A DNA stretch of 41,344 bases from Defluviitaleaceae bacterium (GTDB lineage Bacteria; Bacillota; Clostridia; Lachnospirales; WRAX01). Below the pieces are notes generated by a model. That model was given only the letters and a program-made list of their open reading frames with translations, made no database searches and was not told the DNA's origin. How positions within the stretch are numbered: the stretch's first letter is position 1; each line of letters opens with the position of its first letter. Of this stretch, positions 6,527 through 14,454 are shown in pieces. Both the position numbers and the translations under genes were made by a program. The DNA lies in contig WRBK01000017.1 of the NCBI GenBank assembly GCA_009784575.1, forward strand, positions 1 through 41,344, written 5' to 3'.

Positions 6527-9500
6527 TTACTCGTCGTCACCATTGTCATAGCCATTGCCATTTTCATAGCCGTTGCCATTGCCGTTTTCGTAACCATTGC
6601 CATTGCCGTTGCCATTGCCGTTATCTACATCAATAACATCAGTAGCTGGAGCAGCAGCACCACCAAGAGTTACAATAGTACCTCTAGCTGGTTGGTTGAA
6701 GAAGAACTGTTGGCTCGCGCCATAGCCTTCCCAAGATACGTCTACGCCTAGAGCATGACCAAGAGCAGCAAATGGAATGAATACTGTGCCGCCTACGTTA
6801 CGTGGAGTTTGACCAGCAGGCATAGTGTTAGCAATACCGTTCACTGTGAAGGTTGTAGAACCAGTTGTAAATACAATGATTCTGCCGCCAAGAGAAACAG
6901 TAACTTCAACTTCTACGCCAGGAGCCCACTCAACAGTGCGTTGACCGCCTGCTGTAACGAAAATCCAGCTTATAGCATCTTCAGAACCATAAACTTGAGC
7001 AATACCTCTCATTGGGAAGAAGTTTGTGCCATTGTCATGGAACATTGGTGTTTGCTGACCATGTTGGTTAGTCATAGTAACAGTTTGACCGTCGATAACA
7101 ACGATAGCACTGTTTTGTGTAGCTGTTACTGTAGCAACAAGTGGGTCTACTTGTACGCCACCGCCAGTACCGTATGCACCAGGCATAGTTACATTAGCGT
7201 ATGGTGTGAACTCAAGACCACCGAAACCATATCTACGGAAACCTGCGTTAGCTGGGTTGTTGTTGATACCAGTGTGTGGACCAGTAGAGCCAGCGTTCAT
7301 TGTGATGCTTTCGTTGTCAAGAATCGCAGTACCACGAGCGATAACGCCATAAGTACCTACAGGGATAGCTTGGTCAACGAATAGGTCAAGGTTAGAGAAT
7401 GTCAATGCAGATGGAGCTGTGCCAGTAGACTGACTTTGTACTACAGCGTTAATGGTGTTAGAACCAAGAACCATAGGTTGAACATGAACATTCAACGCGC
7501 CTGTAGCTTCAATGTCACCTGTAGCAATCGGGTTGAAACCAAAGTTTTGTCTTGTAGAAGCAACACCGAACTCAGAGATAGAAAGTTGAATTTGACGATC
7601 TCTTACAAGAGCACCAACTTCAAGTTCTCTGATTGTGATGTCAGCTACGTCAACACTTTGATGACGATGTGGAATGTTTGTTACTTCAGACTCGATAGCA
7701 AGAACTTGTCTAACCTCTGCCAATTGGATTGTTGGAGATGGGTAAACGAAATCGAAATCGAAAGCAGCAAGAGCTCCACCAACTTGCTCTACTGTCATGT
7801 ATACATCAGCATCGCTGTTAACGTCTACAGAAAGTAGGAAGTCCATATCAAGTTGCCATCTACCAAGATCATCATCAGTAGCTCTTAGGTTACGAAGAGT
7901 TACACTGTGACCATCTTCAGAGAAGATAACCATTACATCGCCAGCTTGGTCGCCCGCACCAGAGATGATTCTGTTAAGGTTTGTTCCTTCAGGAACGATA
8001 TTGTGGTACAATACCCAATCGTTGAAACCATTACGTAGGTTTGTAACGCCTGGAGTACCAAGTTGTGAAGAATTAAATCTTACACCAGCAATCTTAGCTG
8101 TTTCAAGAAGATCGCCATCAGCATCTGTCAATGTAAGAACGATGTCTCTCCAAAGAGCAGAACCAGGTACATTTTCAGAAAGTCTTACGCGAGCCGCTAG
8201 GCCATCGAAATGGTCAAACGATTGTGCAAGCATGTTTGTGCTGTTAGCAAAACGATTTGTATAAACGCGACCTGCAACGATTTCAGTCATTTCGCCTTGT
8301 GCATTTGGTGTATGCTCAAGTCTCAAGCCACGATTAACCAAGCTAAATACTTCTACAGCTGCAGGAGCAATAATTCTGCTTGCGCCGTTAGGAGCATTGT
8401 TGTCTGGATTGTGGTGATGCAAACCAGCATCAGCAGCAGTAGCGCGGAAGCCACCACCTGTGCTGTTGCTTAGTGTAACTTCGATATCTGTACCCCAAAC
8501 TGGGTTACGTGGGTTACGATGTTCAACCATAAGGTTGTTAAATTGCAACCAACCAGCTGTTGCGCCACCTACCATTGGCAAACCATTCATAACGATATGA
8601 AGTCTGCTTTGACCTGTGTCAGGATGCTCAGAACGGAAGATAAATGGTGTTCCGCTTGTGCCAGCTAGGTTAGGAACTGCACTTGATGCAGTGTTAAAAC
8701 CAGTTAGGTTAGTTTCAGTAAAAGTAAAGTTATCTGTGAAGTTACCCATTCTACCAAAACCATTAATTCTAAGTTGGTTTGCACCAGTATGGTTGCGAGC
8801 CCACACATAGTCATAAGGAAGTGTTAATGTGATAACACCTGTGCTGTTAAAGCCAGTACCTTGCTCAGAGATGCGAAGGTCTTGGATAAGAACAGAGCTA
8901 TGACCGATGTTTACGCCGCCAACTTTAGTCATTTGAACGCCACGGCCTGTACCTGTTACAGATTGTGGTGTTGTACCAACTTGAGCAGGTGTAAGAGTAT
9001 CACCTGTTCTTTGAACAACATTTAGAGAAATTTCATCGTTGCTTGTAGCTTGAATAGCAAGAGGAACACGAAGCATGTTACCAGCTGCATTTGTGTTAAA
9101 GCTCAAAGCATCTGCACGAGACCAAGAAATAACCATGTAGTTAGAGCCTTGGAACTCAAGACGGAATGGAATTTCATTCAAAAGACCAGCACCTGTTTCA
9201 CGACCTGTAAACTCAATGCGAGTAAGGCGGGTAGCAGTTTGTGCGCCAATGTTACCGATAGATGGTAATACAGCTGGTGGAGGTGTTGTTGTACCACCAG
9301 GTACAGGAATGTTAGTGTTAATAGCATGATGAATAGCATTACCAGCAGTACCCCATGGTAGAGTTGTGCCGCCAGTTACAACGATCGCTGCAGGTGCAGC
9401 AGGAATAGTTGTACCAACATAGTTCCATAGACCCGCGCTTGATACTGGACGAATCATGTTAGCAGAACCAACCATAGGTATATCAGCACCAACTACTGGG

Positions 9501-11233
9501 AAATCATAACTTTCAGCAGCAGCAGTTATAGCATCAACTACGGCAACACCTGAAGAGTTGCCCCCAAAGAAAGCAGCTGGGTTACCAACTTGAGCCTGAA
9601 CACCAGTGAATTCAAATGGTATAAGTGCCCAGTCACTAACAAGATTGTTAGTTGCGCCAATTTGTACTGGCCAGAAAACTTGAGTTGCTGGAAGTGCAGA
9701 AGTTACAGCAGTTCCACCAGGAGTCATACGAGTACCAGCACCTGGAATAGTTGCTGTACTTACAGTAGCATTAACTTGTGTATTCCAGTCAGCCTCAAAT
9801 GTTACAAATTGACCTTGGATTTCATCTTCTGCATTCGTTCCAGTCCAAGTCCACTCTCTAATCAAGTCAGTATCAGTTTGATTAATCCATGGTGTTGTTG
9901 CGAGCGTAGCAGTAGCTTGGTTTATGATAATACGATCAGCTAAGCTTGTAGCAGCCGCATCCATAGGGTCACCAGAGGCTTGAAGAGCATAACCTCTAGA
10001 TACTAAATTCAAGCTGTTTGTTGCAAAATGTGGAGCATCTGCAATCAAATCAATATAGTTAGTGTGAACCCAGCCATGAATAGACATATCGTAGGTTGTA
10101 GGCAGTGTTACAGTAGGATCAGGTGGTAAAGCAGGTGCAGCAACAGGAGCAGGTATTACAGGTCTTCCCATAAGAGCAACCATAGCATCTGGTGTTGCAA
10201 CGATGCCAGGATCACCAAGTGCGCCTTCAACACGTACAAAGCCACTAGCCTCCGCACGATGTGCAGTTAGCAAAATCTCACCATGTACAACAAATGGATT
10301 CACTTCTGGATTTGCACCTTGCACAAGAACACGAGCCGCGGCTTGGTTTGCACCACCAGGCTGTGTTACAGGGATGATAACAAGGTCTTCATAAGTTGTG
10401 TTTGCACCAGGAGCTTGAGTAGCAATCATATCAAGCCAGTTTTGCGCACCTGCTATAGGAGCAAAACCAGGAGCAGGACCTACACCATACTGCATAGCAG
10501 CTAATCTTGCTTCCCAAGTTGTGCGATTAGCAAGTGGTAACTGTGTACTAGCTCCGCCCCAAATTGGTTGCCAAGCATCAGGATGAGATAGATGTATCGG
10601 ATTCTCTTGTACCCACTCACTTCTGAACCAAGCTACACGAGTAGCTGTGTCAACGATGTAAGCTGTGTTAGATGTACCAGAAAACACGATGTCATAGCTT
10701 GCAGGCAAGCCAGCACCTGGCAATGGCCAAGCTGGAGTGTCACTATGCTCGTCAACCCAATATGCCCAACCACGAACTACAGCGGCATCAGGGCCAGTTG
10801 GTGGAGCAACAGCTAATGGGTCCCAGAAGAAACCCTGAGCACCAGTATTCCATGGAATAGGCATACTAGAAAGGCTAGCAGCATGATCCGTAGCCAAAGG
10901 CTGACGGTTTGCATTGCTGTTAATGCCGATAGCACCGTAGTTCCAGATACCATTTGTAAGTGTAAGTGTAATTTGATGACGTTCTGAACCGCCTACAGCT
11001 GGTACAAGGTTAGGACCAGTAAGAACGAAATCCACGCCAGAAGCAATGCCGCCGCCAAGGTTTGCACGTTGGTCTACAAGGCGATTGTTGTTTACATGGT
11101 CAATCCATGTGCCAGCTACGCCACGTTGCGTGTTGCCTGTTTCGTAGTTGTTAGCTTGAAGATTGATCATGCTTACAGAGCCGAAAGCCATAACGGCTGC
11201 CAGAGCTGCTGCAATTTTTCTTCTAAAATTCAT
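6527..11233 (-). CDS. giant secreted surface protein, probable S-layer protein
   Basis: A 1568-residue protein with a signal peptide (MNFRRKIAAALAAVMAFGSV; cleavage likely near NLQA). The mature protein is rich in Thr, Asn, Gly, Ala and Val and appears to be all-beta. Near the C-terminus (about residues 1390-1525) a copper-amine-oxidase-N-type domain is recognisable (VVIDGQTVTM, FFPMRGIAQVYG, TFTVNG, VFIPFAALGHALGVDV), followed by a low-complexity Asn-Gly-Tyr tail. No cysteine and only three lysines (one of them in the signal peptide) were found. Codon choice is noticeably narrower than in neighbours (GTT/GTA, ACA, CCA preferred), the promoter is near consensus and the leader is about 118 bases: all typical of an abundant S-layer protein. 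There is no SLH domain in it. The ATG at 11233 follows AAGGAGGAATTACTGCA; the 100 in-frame residues upstream lack a ribosome site and cross the promoter. Confidence 0.8.
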   Translation of the reverse strand: MNFRRKIAAALAAVMAFGSVSMINLQANNYETGNTQRGVAGTWIDHVNNNRLVDQRANLGGGIASGVDFVLTGPNLVPAVGGSERHQITLTLTNGIWNYGAIGINSNANRQPLATDHAASLSSMPIPWNTGAQGFFWDPLAVAPPTGPDAAVVRGWAYWVDEHSDTPAWPLPGAGLPASYDIVFSGTSNTAYIVDTATRVAWFRSEWVQENPIHLSHPDAWQPIWGGASTQLPLANRTTWEARLAAMQYGVGPAPGFAPIAGAQNWLDMIATQAPGANTTYEDLVIIPVTQPGGANQAAARVLVQGANPEVNPFVVHGEILLTAHRAEASGFVRVEGALGDPGIVATPDAMVALMGRPVIPAPVAAPALPPDPTVTLPTTYDMSIHGWVHTNYIDLIADAPHFATNSLNLVSRGYALQASGDPMDAAATSLADRIIINQATATLATTPWINQTDTDLIREWTWTGTNAEDEIQGQFVTFEADWNTQVNATVSTATIPGAGTRMTPGGTAVTSALPATQVFWPVQIGATNNLVSDWALIPFEFTGVQAQVGNPAAFFGGNSSGVAVVDAITAAAESYDFPVVGADIPMVGSANMIRPVSSAGLWNYVGTTIPAAPAAIVVTGGTTLPWGTAGNAIHHAINTNIPVPGGTTTPPPAVLPSIGNIGAQTATRLTRIEFTGRETGAGLLNEIPFRLEFQGSNYMVISWSRADALSFNTNAAGNMLRVPLAIQATSNDEISLNVVQRTGDTLTPAQVGTTPQSVTGTGRGVQMTKVGGVNIGHSSVLIQDLRISEQGTGFNSTGVITLTLPYDYVWARNHTGANQLRINGFGRMGNFTDNFTFTETNLTGFNTASSAVPNLAGTSGTPFIFRSEHPDTGQSRLHIVMNGLPMVGGATAGWLQFNNLMVEHRNPRNPVWGTDIEVTLSNSTGGGFRATAADAGLHHHNPDNNAPNGASRIIAPAAVEVFSLVNRGLRLEHTPNAQGEMTEIVAGRVYTNRFANSTNMLAQSFDHFDGLAARVRLSENVPGSALWRDIVLTLTDADGDLLETAKIAGVRFNSSQLGTPGVTNLRNGFNDWVLYHNIVPEGTNLNRIISGAGDQAGDVMVIFSEDGHSVTLRNLRATDDDLGRWQLDMDFLLSVDVNSDADVYMTVEQVGGALAAFDFDFVYPSPTIQLAEVRQVLAIESEVTNIPHRHQSVDVADITIRELEVGALVRDRQIQLSISEFGVASTRQNFGFNPIATGDIEATGALNVHVQPMVLGSNTINAVVQSQSTGTAPSALTFSNLDLFVDQAIPVGTYGVIARGTAILDNESITMNAGSTGPHTGINNNPANAGFRRYGFGGLEFTPYANVTMPGAYGTGGGVQVDPLVATVTATQNSAIVVIDGQTVTMTNQHGQQTPMFHDNGTNFFPMRGIAQVYGSEDAISWIFVTAGGQRTVEWAPGVEVEVTVSLGGRIIVFTTGSTTFTVNGIANTMPAGQTPRNVGGTVFIPFAALGHALGVDVSWEGYGASQQFFFNQPARGTIVTLGGAAAPATDVIDVDNGNGNGNGNGYENGNGNGYENGNGYDNGDDE
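6536..6628 (-). repeat. short tandem repeat encoding Asn-Gly tail
   Basis: Hexamer-like units built from CCATTG and CCGTTG, interrupted by TTTCATAG or TTTCGTAA units, encode alternating Asn-Gly with Tyr-Glu/Asp interruptions at the C-terminus of the giant surface protein. Such tracts readily change in length by slippage without frameshift. Confidence 0.75.
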
Positions 11234-11357
11234 TGCAGTAATTCCTCCTTCATAAAGTTGGATTTTGTGGGCTATGGGCTTATTACACAGGGGTGGGAAT
11301 CCCTTGTGACTAAACACAGGTGTGTAAGCCATACCCAGATTAATGTTTACATATACC

Positions 11358-11386
11358 ATTTTAGCAAGCTGAGCCCAAACCGTCAA
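11358..11386 (-). promoter_or_regulatory. strong promoter and long leader of the S-layer gene
   Basis: On the minus strand TTGACG (11381-11386), a 17-base spacer and TAAAAT (11358-11363) make a near-consensus housekeeping promoter. Transcription would start near 11351, leaving a leader of about 118 bases (11234-11351). It contains potential pairing between CACACCTGTGT and a downstream ACCCCTGTGT region. Long structured leaders are common on S-layer mRNAs, where they raise stability. Confidence 0.65.
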
Positions 11387-11573
11387 CAAAAATTGTTCAA
11401 GTGTAATTTTCTTGTAATATTTTTGACACAAAGGGGGAATGCTATATGGTTGGATGCCGAGTTTGTCGTATTTTGTAACATATGCGGCGATGTGTTTTTT
11501 GTAACAAAATCCGTTTTTCTTTTCGTGTAGCATGTCTTTTTTCGAGATGCCGCTTTGCTAATTTCGTCCATTT

Positions 11574-11670
11574 TTCGTAGGGGCGACCTGTGGTCGCCCG
11601 AAAGGTTACAAACACCTGATGCGGTAGGCATTTGGGAACAAACGGGCGGTCACAGACCGCTCCTACGAAC
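11574..11670. repeat. REP-like pair of palindromes in inverted orientation
   Basis: Two related palindromes face each other: CGTAGGGGCGACCTGTGG followed by TCGCCC (11575-11598) and GGGCGGTCACAGACCGCTC followed by CTACG (11644-11667). Each folds into its own hairpin (GGGCGACC/GGTCGCCC and GCGGTC/GACCGC) and the two pair with each other. This resembles a GTAGGGGCG-type intergenic repeat that I recall from many bacterial genomes. Nothing protein-coding is supported between 11387 and 11792. Confidence 0.6.
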
Positions 11671-11792
11671 GATTTTACAATAACGACGGACATGGTTTTT
11701 GTTTGCAATTTATTTGTTTTTGTTTGCCCTGATAGGTTTTGCGGATATGGGTTTTTTATGTTAGGCAAAATGCGGAAGAATTGGAAAGAATA

Positions 11793-11821
11793 TTGCAAAA
11801 TTTGTATAAATGTGGTATGAT
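11793..11821 (+). promoter_or_regulatory. toxin promoter, type I module copy 1
   Basis: TTGCAA (11793-11798), a 17-base spacer and TATGAT (11816-11821). Transcription would start near 11828. The leader holds CTCCTCCCTT (11853-11862), which can pair with the ribosome site AAAGGGGGTGA (11867-11877), so initiation is probably masked in the primary transcript, as in known type I toxin mRNAs. Confidence 0.65.
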
Positions 11822-11882
11822 GTGATTGCTTAACTGTGGCGGCTCTTGCTTGCTCCTCCCTTGATGAAAGGGGGTGAAGCAA

Positions 11883-11990
11883 ATGGATTCGATGATTCTT
11901 GCGATACATCTTAGTGACCTGATGATTTCATATGTCATGTTGTTTATAATTATCGTTACATATCTCGAAAACAAAAACAACCGCCATTAA
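11883..11990 (+). CDS. 35-aa membrane peptide, putative type I toxin (holin-like toxin family)
   Basis: A 35-residue peptide: a short N-terminus (MDSMILAIHLSDL), one hydrophobic helix (MISYVMLFIIIVTYL) and a charged tail ENKNNRH. Size, single transmembrane helix, polar tail and the very strong, self-complementary ribosome site AAAGGGGGTGA resemble the family called putative holin-like toxin and the TxpA/BsrG type I toxins, which disturb the membrane when overproduced. An antisense promoter and a bidirectional terminator surround its 3' end (see the antisense RNA entry), and a near-copy follows 350 bases downstream. Toxicity itself is inferred. Confidence 0.7.
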   Translation: MDSMILAIHLSDLMISYVMLFIIIVTYLENKNNRH

Positions 11991-12092
11991 GCCACCAAAC
12001 TTGAGCGCGGTTGTTTTGTATTAAACAATATTAACCGAGCAAACTCGGTCGCTTACAGTTTAAGCTTTGAAGGAGATGTTAGCGCATCTCCT
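11971..12092 (-). ncRNA. putative antisense antitoxin RNA of copy 1
   Basis: On the minus strand TTGCAT (12122-12127), a 17-base spacer and TATAAT (12099-12104) would start an RNA near 12092. It would end at the perfect 11-base stem AAAACAACCGC / GCGGTTGTTTT (11974-11984, 12007-12017), which on this strand is followed by TTTTTGTTTT. The roughly 120-base RNA would be fully complementary to the toxin mRNA 3' region, including the stop codon, the arrangement seen in TxpA/RatA and BsrG/SR4. No experiment supports expression. Confidence 0.6.
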
Positions 12093-12098
12093 TCTTGT
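12069..12098 (+). terminator. terminator of toxin mRNA copy 1
   Basis: A perfect 10-base stem GAAGGAGATG / CATCTCCTTC (12069-12078, 12085-12094) followed by TTGTATT. Read on the other strand, it forms the 5' hairpin of the antisense RNA. Confidence 0.7.
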
Positions 12099-12142
12099 AT
12101 TATACATCATTTTCGCATGATATGCAATATCAAAATGAAGTA

Positions 12143-12172
12143 TTGATGAAAACTAAACAGTTATGATATAAT
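12143..12172 (+). promoter_or_regulatory. toxin promoter, copy 2
   Basis: TTGATG (12143-12148), an 18-base spacer and TATAAT (12167-12172). The leader that follows is closely similar to copy 1 (TGTGGCGG...CTTGCTTGCTCC...AAAGGGGGTGA). In this copy CTTGCTTGCTC (12195-12205) is perfectly complementary to GAGCAAGCAAG (12335-12345) near the mRNA 3' end, a long-range lock typical of inactive toxin transcripts. Confidence 0.65.
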
Positions 12173-12234
12173 GTGAAGGCTTGGTTGTGGCGGTCTTGCT
12201 TGCTCCCTTCTTGTAATGAAAGGGGGTGATGCAG

Positions 12235-12555
12235 ATGAATACGATGATTCTCGCGATATACCTAAGCGACTTGATGATTTCATATATCATGTTGTTTATC
12301 GTTATCATTACATATATCGAAAACACAAATGATCGAGCAAGCAAGGTCGTAAGTCAGCCTAGCCCCAGAGGAGATGTTACCCGCATCTTCTCTTTGTATT
12401 TATTATACACTATTTCTGCACATTACGCAACATCATTTTCGCATTCCCTTAGCCTGCTCCACAAAAGCTGCAAAAATAGGATGCGGCACATTCGGGCGGG
12501 ATTTGAATTGAGGATTAAATGTAACACCCAAAAACCAAGGATGAATGTCCCGTGA
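12235..12555 (+). CDS. second toxin copy, reading frame open through its own terminator
   Basis: The first 30 residues (MNTMILAIYLSDLMISYIML, then FIVIITYIEN) match copy 1 almost exactly. After that the copies differ: about 56 bases present in copy 1, holding the stop codon and the antisense terminator, are missing. As a result the frame continues through the terminator hairpin at 12367-12398 and into the 3' end of pyrG, giving a nominal 106-residue ORF. A transcript ended at the hairpin would have no stop codon. It could be a decayed copy, or a functional non-stop mRNA controlled by trans-translation as in arfA of Escherichia coli. The start is set by homology and AAAGGGGGTGAT just upstream. 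Confidence 0.55.
   Translation: MNTMILAIYLSDLMISYIMLFIVIITYIENTNDRASKVVSQPSPRGDVTRIFSLYLLYTISAHYATSFSHSLSLLHKSCKNRMRHIRAGFELRIKCNTQKPRMNVP
12367..12398 (+). terminator. terminator of toxin mRNA copy 2
   Basis: The stem AGAGGAGATG / CATCTTCTCT (12367-12376, 12384-12393), with one G-T pair, is followed by TTGTATTT. It is homologous to the copy 1 terminator. Confidence 0.6.
12402..12430 (-). promoter_or_regulatory. antisense promoter, copy 2
   Basis: On the minus strand TTGCGT (12425-12430), a 17-base spacer and TATAAT (12402-12407), in the same position relative to the toxin terminator as in copy 1. The matching antisense terminator is absent in this copy, so the RNA would run further into the toxin gene. 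Confidence 0.5.
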
Positions 12556-14022
12556 AAGCTCGCATATCTCCAATAGCTTGCCATCAGGGCTTGCACCAGA
12601 AAATATAAAGCCTTGCTCCTCAAAATCCTCCCGATACTCTGTGTTAAATTCGTAGCGGTGGCGGTGGCGTTCGTGGGTTTCTGTATTACCGTATATTTTG
12701 TGTGCCAGTGTGCCTTCTGTAATGTCGCAAGGGCTAGCACCTAGGCGCATTTTGTCGTATATATTGTGGGCTATGGGGTGCGGGGTGGTCTCGTCAAATT
12801 CTGTGGAATTTGCATCCGAAAGCCCCATGATGTTGCGGGCAAAATCAATCGCCATAGCTTGCGCGCCCATGCCCATAGCAAAACAAGGAATCTTGGCTTC
12901 GCGAGCATATTTCGCTGCGGCTATCTTACCTTGGGTACCGCGCACACCAAAGCCGCCGCCTATCAAAATGCCATGACTGCCATGCAGCGGGGTCATGTCA
13001 CCTTTTTCTAGCGATTCGGCGGCCACCCAGTTTATGCATATATTAACATTATTCGCAAAGCCAGCTGCCTTCAGGGCCTCCGCAGTAGAGAAATATGCAT
13101 CGGCTAAAACGGTGTATTTGCCTACCAAAGATATCTTTACACTCTCGGTGATTGCTTTTTGCTTGTCCACCAAAGCTCGCCACTCTGTGAGATTGGCAGG
13201 ATGGTCTTGAAGCGACAAGCGTTTTAGGGCTACCTGCGCCAGATTTTGGTCCTCCAAAAGCAATGGCACTTCGTATACAGAATCCGCATCCATATTTTCT
13301 ATTACACAATCGCGGGAAACATTGCAAAATAGAGCAATCTTGTTTTTTATTTCTTCCGTTAGCGGGTGAGAGGTGCGGCAAACAAGCATGTCGGGTTGTA
13401 TGCCCATAGAAAGCAGCTCTTTTACACTGTGTTGGGTAGGTTTGGTTTTTATTTCGCCGCCTTTTTCTAAGTATGGCAACAAAGTAACATGTACATATAG
13501 TACATTCTCGCGCCCCACATCAAAAATCATCTGACGGAAAGCTTCTAGGAAGGGGCGGCTCTCCATATCACCTACAGTTCCACCGATTTCTGTGATTACA
13601 ATGTCGCGTGTACCATCTTTGGCGACCTTCATCACAAGGTCTTTTATATGGTTTGTGATATGCGGAATAACTTGGACGGTTTTGCCGTCATAGTCGCCCG
13701 CGCGCTCTTTTTCTAGCACAGATAGATAAATTTTGCCCGCCGTAATATTAGAATTAACCGTCAGGCTCTCATCCGTGAAACGTTCGTAATGTCCCACGTC
13801 TAGGTCACATTCCGCACCGTCGTCGGTCACAAAAACTTCGCCGTGTTGTATGGGGCTCATAAAGCTAGGGTCTACATTGATATATGGGTCAAATTTCTGG
13901 TTCGATATCCTATACCCGCGAGATTTTAATAACCTACCCAAAGATGCAGCAACAATGCCTTTGCCAAGCCCCGATGCCACGCCACCTGTCACAAATATGT
14001 ATTTTGTAGCTGTATTTTCCAT
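12433..14022 (-). CDS. pyrG: CTP synthase with inactivated glutaminase domain
   Basis: A 529-residue protein that makes CTP from UTP, ATP and ammonia. The synthetase half is well preserved: P-loop GVASGLGKGIVAASLG, YINVDPSFMSPIQHGEV, DDGAECDLDVGHYERF and TEIGGTVGDMES. The C-terminal class I glutamine amidotransferase half keeps its frame (GGGFGVRGTQGKI, DANSTEFDETT, HRHRYEFN), but all three catalytic residues are replaced. The nucleophile position in the usual GICLGMQ reads AMGMGAQ with Gly384 for Cys; the usual FHPEF reads FNPQF, with Asn503 for His and Gln505 for Glu. Hence it should not hydrolyse glutamine and should depend on free ammonia. The gene is otherwise intact, with AGGAGGAGAT before the ATG. 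It sits between the toxin modules and the SLH operon. Confidence 0.95.
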   Translation of the reverse strand: MENTATKYIFVTGGVASGLGKGIVAASLGRLLKSRGYRISNQKFDPYINVDPSFMSPIQHGEVFVTDDGAECDLDVGHYERFTDESLTVNSNITAGKIYLSVLEKERAGDYDGKTVQVIPHITNHIKDLVMKVAKDGTRDIVITEIGGTVGDMESRPFLEAFRQMIFDVGRENVLYVHVTLLPYLEKGGEIKTKPTQHSVKELLSMGIQPDMLVCRTSHPLTEEIKNKIALFCNVSRDCVIENMDADSVYEVPLLLEDQNLAQVALKRLSLQDHPANLTEWRALVDKQKAITESVKISLVGKYTVLADAYFSTAEALKAAGFANNVNICINWVAAESLEKGDMTPLHGSHGILIGGGFGVRGTQGKIAAAKYAREAKIPCFAMGMGAQAMAIDFARNIMGLSDANSTEFDETTPHPIAHNIYDKMRLGASPCDITEGTLAHKIYGNTETHERHRHRYEFNTEYREDFEEQGFIFSGASPDGKLLEICELSRDIHPWFLGVTFNPQFKSRPNVPHPIFAAFVEQAKGMRK

Positions 14023-14044
14023 ATCTCCTCCTCGATAAAGTAAA

Positions 14045-14070
14045 TTTGGACCCTTTTTATGGGGTCCAAA
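14045..14070 (-). terminator. hairpin between the SLH operon and pyrG
   Basis: A perfect 9-base stem TTTGGACCC / GGGTCCAAA lies 21 bases past the stop of the coiled-coil gene and just upstream of pyrG. Flanking T residues on the minus strand are moderate (AAATTTACTTT), so it is probably the end of the SLH operon with some read-through into pyrG. Confidence 0.55.
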
Positions 14071-14091
14071 ATAATCCGTATTTTTTATTTT

Positions 14092-14430
14092 CTAGTCCAA
14101 AAAGCTATGCTCTGGACTAACAGCATTGAGGATGCGGTTCTCCACACGCGAAATGTTTTCAAGTACAGTATGCAGATGCTTTTCTTGCAGTCTTAACATG
14201 CGCTCTTCAAAAGACTCCATGGCATCCATATACCCCTTACGTGCCGTTTCTTGGGAGCTTTCTATCTTCTCCAACCTCTTGTCAATAGAATCAACCTTGT
14301 AATCCACACCATCCATCTTAAATTCTAGGTTGTCTATTTTGTATTCAATATTGTCCACCTTGTATTCCAAAGTGTCAATTTTACTTACAACAATTTCTAA
14401 AAGAGAAATCATTTTTTCCTCATTACTCAT
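14092..14430 (-). CDS. small heptad-repeat coiled-coil protein
   Basis: A 112-residue cytosolic protein with no signal peptide. Residues about 15-60 consist of repeated seven-residue units (IDTLEYKVD, NIEYKID, NLEFKMD, GVDYKVD, SIDKRLE), an almost perfect parallel coiled-coil repeat. The second half (EERMLRLQEKHLHTVLENI) is also helical. The ATG at 14430 has AGGGGGGA upstream. It is the last gene of the SLH operon, 24 bases after the preceding gene. Similar repeat proteins exist in phages and Clostridia as DUF-type coiled coils without known function. Because the unit is repeated at DNA level (TAxAATATTGA-like), the gene may vary in repeat number. Confidence 0.7.
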   Translation of the reverse strand: MSNEEKMISLLEIVVSKIDTLEYKVDNIEYKIDNLEFKMDGVDYKVDSIDKRLEKIESSQETARKGYMDAMESFEERMLRLQEKHLHTVLENISRVENRILNAVSPEHSFLD

Positions 14431-14454
14431 GCCCAATCCCCCCTCAAACTAAGT

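Noticed and set aside
11234-11533. N-terminal extension of the giant surface protein to 11533
   Set aside because: It crosses the promoter and leader, has no ribosome site, and lies before a clear signal peptide with a strong ribosome site at 11233.
11400-11770. Short ORFs in the gap before the toxin modules
   Set aside because: They run through palindromic repeats, lack ribosome sites and show no protein-like features.
12698-13381. Plus- and minus-strand ORFs inside pyrG
   Set aside because: They are other-frame shadows of a gene with clear conserved motifs.
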